A stretch of 5,414 nt of DNA from Solirubrobacteraceae bacterium (GTDB lineage: Bacteria; Actinomycetota; Thermoleophilia; Solirubrobacterales; Solirubrobacteraceae), in assembly GCA_024710825.1 (NCBI GenBank), contig JANJUA010000330.1, forward strand, positions 1 through 5,414. The letters run 5' to 3'. Of this stretch, positions 1 through 5,414 are shown one piece after another. The stretch's first letter is position 1, and each line of letters starts with the position of its first letter. The position numbers and the translations under genes are program-made. Under the pieces are notes generated by a model. It had not been told where the DNA came from. It ran no database searches and saw nothing but the letters and a program-made list of their open reading frames with translations.

Positions 1-36
1 ACGCGGCTGCTGCTCGACCATCTCCGGGTAGCCTGA
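1..36 (+). CDS. Possible C-terminal end of an upstream gene (partial)
   Basis: Reading from base 1, the frame gives TRLLLDHLRVA and then a TGA at 34-36, only 4 nt before the ATG of the next gene. Third positions are mostly G or C and the residues look like a helical protein end, which would fit a tightly packed plus-strand operon. A second frame ends with TAG at 29-31 and is also GC3-rich, so the choice of frame is not certain. Eleven codons are too few to name a product. Confidence 0.25.
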   Translation, partial: TRLLLDHLRVA

Positions 37-40
37 GCCG

Positions 41-352
41 ATGTTCGTCTCCATGAACTGCGTCACGATCCCGGCCGAGAGCGCCGAGGACTTCGAGCGG
101 GCGTTCCTGAGCCGCGAGCGGCACATGGCCGACTCGCCGGGATTCGTGCGGTTCCAGCTCATGCGCCCACTGCGCAACGAGGAGTACCTCGTCGTCACCG
201 AGTGGGAGAGCGAGCAGGCCTTCCGGGACTGGGTCTCCAGCGACGCGTTCAAGCGGGCGCACCGCGGCGACGGGCAGCGCGGCTTCGGCGGCCACTCGGA
301 GCTGAGGACCTACGAGGTCATCGACGTGGAGACCGCCGCCCCCTCGGCCTAG
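41..352 (+). CDS. ABM-domain protein, MhuD/IsdG-like heme-degrading monooxygenase
   Basis: A 103-residue protein with the antibiotic-biosynthesis-monooxygenase (ABM) ferredoxin-like fold. The pattern matches mycobacterial MhuD along its length: an N-terminal strand with Asn6, a helix around residues 13-30, the SPGF turn at 32-35 followed by FQLMRP, a strand ending VVTEWES (51-57), then AFRDW (60-64) and His74. Asn6, Trp64 and His74 align with the three residues that define IsdG/MhuD-type heme oxygenases (Asn7, Trp66 and His75 in MhuD). The likely role is cytosolic oxidative opening of heme to free iron, or a related cofactor-free monooxygenation. Length is normal for the family. The ATG at 41 gives the N-terminus expected from MhuD, although no strong Shine-Dalgarno precedes it. 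It may follow another gene by 4 nt, and it converges on the methyltransferase gene. No heme uptake genes are visible, so the substrate is inferred from residues alone; ABM proteins are functionally diverse. Confidence 0.8.
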   Translation: MFVSMNCVTIPAESAEDFERAFLSRERHMADSPGFVRFQLMRPLRNEEYLVVTEWESEQAFRDWVSSDAFKRAHRGDGQRGFGGHSELRTYEVIDVETAAPSA

Positions 353-368
353 CCGCCGTTCACCGGGC

Positions 369-1451
369 TCACGACACGCGGCGCACGCGCAGCGCCACCA
401 GCCGGTAGTCGGGCGACGCTCCATGCGGGTCCGCCGCGATCGCGTCGCGCGTGCGTGCCCAGATCGCCTCGAGCGCCTCGGCGCGACGCTCCGGCGTGCG
501 GGCGGGGTTCAGCGCGGCGGCGAAGCTCGGCTCGAGGAACCCCTGGAGGAACCCGGCCTGCGCGGCCGCGTAGGCGGCGGGCCGGTCGAGCAGCCCGCGG
601 AACGGATCGGGCTCCACGATCGGCTCGATGCTCATCAGCTCCAGCCGCTCGCCGCCCGCCGCGACGAACCCCGGGGCGAACGGGGCCCGCAGCTCGGCGA
701 GCGAGCGAAACCAGGCCGGGTAGACGAGGCGCTCGAGCTCGCCGTCGTCGATGACGCCCGCGTCGCGACAGCCGCGCAGAGCACCGGCCAGGCGGTCGAA
801 CAGCGCCTCGGAGCCCATCACGCCGTCGTCGCCCATCAGGACGTCCACGGCCACCACGCTCGCCCCCGGGGCGAGCTCGACCGCGCGCGCCGCGAGAAAC
901 GCCCGCCAGTCCTCCGCGGACCGGGCGGCGAAGCGCCTTCGCGCCGCGGCGTCGTCCGAGAGCTGGGCGAAGAAGTGGCCTTCGACCGGCCCCGGAGGCA
1001 GGCGAAGCCAGTGCAGGGTCGACGCGGTCCACGCGAACGCGAGCGTCCCGGCCGGCAGGACCCGGTCGTAGAGCGACCGGGCGGCCATCAGCGGCAGCAC
1101 GTGCGGGTCGCCGCGGTCGTAGCGGTCCGGCGCCGTCTCCAGGACCGAGGCGAGCGTGGTGAAGTCGTTGCCGACGATGTCGGCGTGGACGACGAGCACC
1201 GGGCGGGTGGGCGCGTGGCGGGCACGCAGCTCGGCGAGCGCGGCTCCGAGCGGCGCGAGCGAGTTGTTCCCCGTCGCCGCGCCGAAGTCGGCGAGTACGA
1301 CCGGCGGGCCGTCCGCGGCGGGCGCAGCGTCGTCGATCGCCGGCCGGATGAGCGCCACCCCGGCGGCAGCGGCCGCGTGCTGCGTGCTCGAGGCGGCGGC
1401 GTAGGCGCCGTGGCCGGCCATGACGCCGCTGTGCGGACGAGCGTCCGGCAT
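369..1451 (-). CDS. SABATH-family SAM-dependent carboxyl methyltransferase
   Basis: A 360-residue class I methyltransferase of the SABATH family (Pfam Methyltransf_7), whose plant members methylate carboxyl groups of salicylate, benzoate, jasmonate or indole-3-acetate, or ring nitrogens in caffeine synthesis. Family landmarks appear in order: the N-terminal Y17-x3-S21-x2-Q24 element; SAM motif I ADFGAATGNN (54-63); the acidic loop Asp91 followed by GNDF (94-97); the SLYDRVLP segment (126-133, where plants have SFYGRLFP); SxLHWL (144-149) with Trp148; and FLAARAVELAPG (185-196). Gln24 and Trp148 correspond to the residues that hold the substrate carboxylate in plant salicylate methyltransferase, so a carboxylic-acid substrate is favoured. 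Length is typical. The C-terminal cap, about 205-345, is the variable substrate lid. The ATG at 1451 lies 9 nt after the decarboxylase stop with no clear ribosome site, suggesting translational coupling; Met11 is an alternative start. The enzyme should be cytosolic. The exact substrate is unknown. Confidence 0.85.
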   Translation of the reverse strand: MPDARPHSGVMAGHGAYAAASSTQHAAAAAGVALIRPAIDDAAPAADGPPVVLADFGAATGNNSLAPLGAALAELRARHAPTRPVLVVHADIVGNDFTTLASVLETAPDRYDRGDPHVLPLMAARSLYDRVLPAGTLAFAWTASTLHWLRLPPGPVEGHFFAQLSDDAAARRRFAARSAEDWRAFLAARAVELAPGASVVAVDVLMGDDGVMGSEALFDRLAGALRGCRDAGVIDDGELERLVYPAWFRSLAELRAPFAPGFVAAGGERLELMSIEPIVEPDPFRGLLDRPAAYAAAQAGFLQGFLEPSFAAALNPARTPERRAEALEAIWARTRDAIAADPHGASPDYRLVALRVRRVS

Positions 1452-1460
1452 GACGGGAAA

Positions 1461-2843
<1,383 letters not shown>

Positions 2844-2856
2844 CAGGCAAGCAGGA

Positions 2857-2874
2857 TCTCACCCGCGGGCGAGA
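2857..2874 (-). other. Intercistronic hairpin between mnhG and the decarboxylase gene
   Basis: On the transcribed (minus) strand the gap reads as a 7-bp stem, UCUCGCC with GGUGAGA (one G-U pair), closed by a CGCG loop. No U-run follows, so it is not a standard intrinsic terminator. It begins a few bases after the mnhG stop and ends 13 nt before the decarboxylase ATG. It could act as a partial terminator, an RNA end-protector or a processing site that uncouples antiporter and enzyme expression. In DNA this GC-rich it could also be chance. Confidence 0.3.
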
Positions 2875-2877
2875 AGG

Positions 2878-3195
2878 TCACGCCCGGCGGTCGGCGTCCT
2901 CGGAGAGCCGACGCCGCCGCCGATGGGCTGCCTGCGCGATCGCGTGGCCCGACAACGGCGAGGTGACGAGGACGAACAGCACGACGAGCGCCGCGCTGGT
3001 GACGATCTCCCAGCTCCCGCTCCCCACCGACGCGAGCAGCACGAGGATCACCGCCGGGCCCATGACCAGGCCGGCCGCATGGAGCTGGTGGAAGACGTCG
3101 CGGCGGCGCAGCATCCCGTAGAGCCCGATCGTGGCGAGCGACAGCCCGAGCACCAGCAGGCCGCTCGCGAGGACGGCGAGGAGCGTGGCGCCCAT
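2878..3195 (-). CDS. mnhG: Mrp/Mnh cation:proton antiporter subunit G
   Basis: A 105-residue membrane protein of the MnhG/PhaG/YufB family. It has three hydrophobic segments, about 3-27, 42-59 and 66-88. Between the first two lies the family signature: LRRRDVFHQLHAAG (29-42), with Asp33 and His39, where family members carry a D-x-x-x-R/Q-x-H-A pattern. The protein ends in a basic tail (HRRRRRLSEDADRRA, 91-105) expected in the cytoplasm. Subunit G is a small structural part of the hetero-oligomeric Mrp complex, which exchanges cytoplasmic Na+ (or K+) for protons. Its ATG overlaps the mnhF stop by one base (TGATG), consistent with translational coupling; the purine-rich stretch upstream is only a weak ribosome site. 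A longer in-frame upstream extension overlaps mnhF and mnhE and does not look like protein, so this start is preferred. It is the last recognisable Mrp gene. Confidence 0.92.
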   Translation of the reverse strand: MGATLLAVLASGLLVLGLSLATIGLYGMLRRRDVFHQLHAAGLVMGPAVILVLLASVGSGSWEIVTSAALVVLFVLVTSPLSGHAIAQAAHRRRRRLSEDADRRA

Positions 3196-3461
3196 CAGAA
3201 CGGCCTGCCCCGTTGGACGTAGCGCGCCGCCACGAGCGTCGCCGCGAACGACAGCAGCGCCAGCGCCAGCGCGGCGTCCACGTAGTAGGAGACGTCGCGT
3301 ACGTAGGACAGCGCCGTGAGCAGGACGACGACGATCGCGACGAGCACGTCGAGGGCGAGCACCCGATGCAGCGTGTCGGGCGCGCGCAGCAGCAGCAGCC
3401 CGCCGCCCACGAGCAGCAGCGTGGCCCACCCGGCCGCGACGATGGCGACGACCTGCGGCAC
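3195..3461 (-). CDS. mnhF: Mrp/Mnh cation:proton antiporter subunit F
   Basis: An 88-residue protein of the MrpF/PhaF family with three membrane segments, about 4-25, 35-53 and 59-80. The link after the first segment reads LRAPDTLHRVLALDVL (25-40), matching the family's conserved Arg-x-Pro-Asp and Arg-Val-x-Ala-x-Asp pattern with Arg33 and Asp38. Length is normal. I chose the GTG at 3461 because it follows the mnhE stop by 2 nt, has an AGGTGGGG ribosome site 8 nt upstream and gives an N-terminus that starts just before the first membrane helix. Extending upstream runs into an out-of-frame, arginine-rich shadow of mnhE. It is a small subunit of the Mrp complex; some relatives in the wider family are linked to bile-acid or Na+ efflux. 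It sits between E and G in the standard order. Confidence 0.92.
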   Translation of the reverse strand: MPQVVAIVAAGWATLLLVGGGLLLLRAPDTLHRVLALDVLVAIVVVLLTALSYVRDVSYYVDAALALALLSFAATLVAARYVQRGRPF

Positions 3462-3463
3462 GC

Positions 3464-3946
3464 TCAGCGCCCCACCTGGCGTCGCGTCCGCTCGTGGTTG
3501 CGCCGGTGGCGCTCGCGCACGGCGTCCGGGTCGGAGGCGTCCACGAGGTGCACGACGAGCACGTCGCGCTCCTCGTCCACGTCGACGACGACCTCGTCCG
3601 GCGCCTCGCCGGTGAGCACGCCCCACACGGCCACCTCCGTGCGGGTCCGGTCGCCGCGGGGGATCTCGACCAGTCCCGGGGCGCACGGCGCACCGAGGCA
3701 CAGCCGCACCACCCGCCACGAGCCGCGGACCATCTCGGCCGCGGTCTGCGCCCCCATCGTCCCCGCCGCGCGCAGCGCGCCGAGCGACGGCGCGCGACGC
3801 GGACGCGCGTGCCGTCCGCCGCGGAGCGCCGCCGCCAGGGCGATGCCGAGCGCCGCGCCCACGAGGATGTCGCCAGGCGCCAGGCTCGTGAGCACGAGCA
3901 GGTAGACGGCCGTCAGGCCCGTGGCGCGCAGGACGAAGCCGATCAT
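3464..3946 (-). CDS. mnhE: Mrp/Mnh cation:proton antiporter subunit E
   Basis: A 160-residue protein of the MnhE/MrpE family. Two N-terminal hydrophobic segments (about 4-22 and 26-41) are followed by a basic linker, a further amphipathic or membrane stretch (about 60-86), and a soluble C-terminal domain with alternating strands (EVAVWGVLTGEAPDEVVVDV, 104-123, then VLVVHLVDA, 129-137), as is typical of the family. Length is usual (about 160 residues). The last 15 or so residues are very basic. The ATG at 3946 overlaps the mnhD stop (ATGA, 4 nt) and is preceded by GAGGGGG at 7 nt, so the start is secure. The subunit belongs to the membrane Mrp complex and is thought to aid assembly or structure rather than carry ions itself. 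Cys83 and Cys88 flank the predicted membrane-cytoplasm boundary; I have no evidence for a special role. Confidence 0.93.
   Translation of the reverse strand: MIGFVLRATGLTAVYLLVLTSLAPGDILVGAALGIALAAALRGGRHARPRRAPSLGALRAAGTMGAQTAAEMVRGSWRVVRLCLGAPCAPGLVEIPRGDRTRTEVAVWGVLTGEAPDEVVVDVDEERDVLVVHLVDASDPDAVRERHRRNHERTRRQVGR
3470..3477 (-). promoter_or_regulatory. Ribosome binding site of mnhF
   Basis: On the minus strand AGGTGGGG lies 8 nt before the GTG at 3461, inside the last codons of mnhE. It decides in favour of this non-ATG start over the longer open frame. Confidence 0.65.
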
Positions 3947-5313
3947 CGCGCCGCCCCCTCGAGCGCCGCCGCGGCGTCGTGGCTGAGGGCGAGCAGCGGC
4001 TCCGGCCACAGGCCCGCCCCGAGCACGGCGAGCGCCAGCGCGAGCACGACCGCCTGCTGCGCCCTGCCGCTGCGCCGACCGGTCCGCTCCGAGCGCCAGA
4101 AGTCGTACTGGTAGACCTGGAAGACGTACACGAGCGAGAGCGCGCCGCCGACGAAGATCAGCGCCAGCAGAGCGGGGTCGCCCGCCGCGGCGCGGAACAG
4201 CTCCAGCTTGCCGATGAAGCCGGCCGACGGGGGCACGCCGGCGACGCTGAACGCGCCGAGCGCGAACACCGCGCCGACGACCGCGCCGCGCATGCGCAGC
4301 GTCAGGAAGAGCAGGGTCTTGTTCAGCGCGTTGAGGATCGCGTACAGGATGGCGGCCGCGAAGCCGACGGGCCCGCCGATCCCGATCGCCACCAGGACGT
4401 AGCCGACCTGGCCGATCGCGGAGTACGCGAGCATCTCGCCCGCAGTGCGGCGCGACACCGCGAGGATGCCGCCGTAGAGGATCGAGGCGCAGCCGATGAC
4501 GACCAGGGCCGTGGCGGCCAGCTCGAGCTCCCGGGGCAGCAGGTCGGCGCCGAAGCGCAGCAGACCGTAGGCGCCGATGTTGGCGACCCCTCCGCTGAGG
4601 ATCGCCGCCACCGCCGGGCGCGCGCCCGTGTAGACGGTCGGCAGCCAGAAGTGGAACGGAAAGAGGCCGAGCTTCACGCTGAAGGCGACGAAGAAGCCGA
4701 CCGCGATGAGCAGCACCGTGCCGGCGTCGACGGTGTCGAGGCGGACGCCGATCGCGTCCATGTCCAGCGTGCCCGTCACGTGGTAGACGCCCGCCACCGA
4801 CAGCAGGAAGACGAACGTCCCGAGCAGGTTCACCGTCGTGAACACCAGCGCGGCGCCGAGCTCGCGCCGGCCGCCGCCGTACGTGGCGAGGATGTAGGCG
4901 GCGGTCATCGCCAGCTCGAAGAAGACGTAGAAGTTGAACAGGTCGCCGGTGACGAAGACCCCGCTGAGGCCGGTGGCGAGCATCACGACGATCCCGGGGA
5001 ACACGCGCTCGCGCACCCCCTCGAGGACCTCGTGCACGGTCGCGGCCAACAGCGCCGACGTCGACAGCAGCGCGAACGTGACCCCGAGCGCGTCCGCGCG
5101 CAGCGTGATGCCCACGCCGGCGGGCCAGTTGCCCGTCGTGAACGAGACCGGGCCGTCGGCGAGCACCGAGCCGGCCAGCACGCCGAGCGCCGCCAGGTTG
5201 CCCGCGAGCGCGACGATCGCGGCCCAGCCCACCCACCGGCGGCGGCCGTCGAGCAGCAGCAGCACCGCGCCGGAGGCCCACGGTACGAGCAGGCTGAGCG
5301 CGAGCGCGGTCAC
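3943..5313 (-). CDS. mnhD: Mrp/Mnh cation:proton antiporter subunit D
   Basis: A 456-residue polytopic protein of the proton-conducting transporter family (Pfam Proton_antipo_M), related to the NuoL/M/N subunits of complex I, with about 14 hydrophobic segments. Ion-path residues are visible: Glu133 in FNFYVFFELAMTAAY (126-140), Lys214 in VKLGLFPFHFWLP (213-225), and Lys332 in LNALNKTLLFL (327-337). GVPPSAGFIGK (359-369) is the usual late-helix motif. In many relatives a His lies four residues before the Lys332 equivalent; here it is Asn328. Length is slightly under that of Bacillus MrpD. Position between the C tail and mnhE, and the lack of the long MrpA C-terminus, identify it as D rather than A. 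The start is a GTG at 5313 with GAGGAGGAGG 7 nt upstream, overlapping the preceding stop as GTGA. It should pump protons against Na+ in the cytoplasmic membrane as part of the Mrp complex, supporting pH and sodium homeostasis. Confidence 0.95.
   Translation of the reverse strand: MTALALSLLVPWASGAVLLLLDGRRRWVGWAAIVALAGNLAALGVLAGSVLADGPVSFTTGNWPAGVGITLRADALGVTFALLSTSALLAATVHEVLEGVRERVFPGIVVMLATGLSGVFVTGDLFNFYVFFELAMTAAYILATYGGGRRELGAALVFTTVNLLGTFVFLLSVAGVYHVTGTLDMDAIGVRLDTVDAGTVLLIAVGFFVAFSVKLGLFPFHFWLPTVYTGARPAVAAILSGGVANIGAYGLLRFGADLLPRELELAATALVVIGCASILYGGILAVSRRTAGEMLAYSAIGQVGYVLVAIGIGGPVGFAAAILYAILNALNKTLLFLTLRMRGAVVGAVFALGAFSVAGVPPSAGFIGKLELFRAAAGDPALLALIFVGGALSLVYVFQVYQYDFWRSERTGRRSGRAQQAVVLALALAVLGAGLWPEPLLALSHDAAAALEGAAR
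3954..3960 (-). promoter_or_regulatory. Ribosome binding site of mnhE
   Basis: On the minus strand GAGGGGG lies 7 nt before the ATG at 3946, within the final codons of mnhD. With the ATGA overlap it supports coupled translation of D and E. Confidence 0.65.
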
Positions 5314-5414
5314 AGCGCCGCCTCCTCCTCGGCGTCGTGCGCCGCCGCCTCCTCGCGGGCCTGGCGCGCGTCGCGCTCGGCCTCCGTCTCCGCGAGCTGG
5401 TCGAGCTCGCGCGA
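5310..5414 (-). CDS. mnhC: C-terminal tail of the upstream Mrp gene, probably subunit C (partial)
   Basis: The minus strand from the right edge is open and encodes 34 residues before a TGA at 5312-5310 that overlaps the mnhD GTG by four bases (GTGA). The tail begins SRELDQLAETEAERDARQAR and ends HDAEEEAAL. It is hydrophilic, rich in Glu, Ala and Arg, and could form a cytoplasmic helix or short coiled coil. No membrane domain lies within the window. Calling it subunit C rests on the usual A-B-C-D-E-F-G gene order and the overlap with mnhD. An acidic tail this long is unusual compared with the short ends of typical MnhC/NuoK-like proteins. The rest of the gene lies past the right edge. Confidence 0.62.
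   Translation of the reverse strand, partial: SRELDQLAETEAERDARQAREEAAAHDAEEEAAL
5321..5330 (-). promoter_or_regulatory. Ribosome binding site of mnhD
   Basis: On the minus strand GAGGAGGAGG lies 7 nt before the GTG at 5313. The same bases encode the Glu-Glu-Glu run near the end of the preceding protein, so coding and translation-start signals share this stretch. It confirms the GTG start. Confidence 0.75.

Noticed and set aside
345..355. Small inverted repeat CGGC-CTA-GCCG at the convergent gene ends
   Set aside because: Four base pairs with a 3-nt loop and no U-tract is too weak to call a terminator in GC-rich DNA.
1419..1421. Alternative start (Met11) for the methyltransferase
   Set aside because: It still keeps the Y-S-Q motif and cannot be ruled out, but neither start has a good ribosome site, and the ATG at 1451 is closer to the preceding stop, favouring coupling.
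2878..3693. Longer versions of mnhG (271 codons) and mnhF (174 codons, to 3719)
   Set aside because: The extensions overlap mnhE and mnhF in other frames and have no membrane or family character. The starts at 3195 and 3461 fit the family lengths and the gene junctions.
3464..5281. Minus-strand open frame of about 605 codons running into mnhE
   Set aside because: Only its last 160 residues are real (MnhE). The earlier part is an Arg-rich shadow of mnhD in another frame.

Overview
This window comes from a very GC-rich bacterial chromosome. G or C dominates third codon positions in every real gene, and Leu-TTA, Leu-CTA and Ser-TCA codons are absent over long stretches. That, with GTG starts and the MhuD-like and actinobacterial-style Mrp proteins, suggests an actinomycete. 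A Thermoleophilia/Solirubrobacterales-type host is my best guess, but only a guess; nothing in the window fixes the species.

Left edge (1-352, + strand): the last few codons of a possible upstream gene, then a small ABM-fold protein resembling mycobacterial MhuD, with the Asn/Trp/His residues of a heme-degrading monooxygenase. It converges on the large minus-strand block with a 16-nt gap and no convincing terminator.

Middle (369-2843, - strand): two enzyme genes 9 nt apart. The first to be transcribed encodes a group II PLP-dependent decarboxylase (aromatic-amino-acid/glutamate decarboxylase superfamily). The second encodes a SABATH-family (salicylate/benzoate/IAA carboxyl methyltransferase-type) SAM-dependent methyltransferase, a family best known from plants. 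They probably act together or are at least co-expressed, but their substrates cannot be read from the sequence.

Right (2878-5414, - strand): the distal half of a Mrp/Mnh-type multisubunit cation/proton antiporter operon, in the order (C)-D-E-F-G. Genes overlap or nearly touch (GTGA, ATGA, TGATG junctions), and D, E and F have good Shine-Dalgarno sequences. The A and B subunits and most of C lie beyond the right edge, where the promoter should also be. The decarboxylase starts 34 nt after mnhG in the same direction, so the enzyme pair may be read from the antiporter promoter; a 7-bp hairpin lies in that gap.

Overall the window is mostly ordinary. The parts most worth a second look are the bacterial SABATH methyltransferase with an intact carboxylate-binding site, its pairing with a decarboxylase, and their placement behind a Mrp operon. 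I found no CRISPR, tRNA, rRNA, insertion sequence or phage signal.
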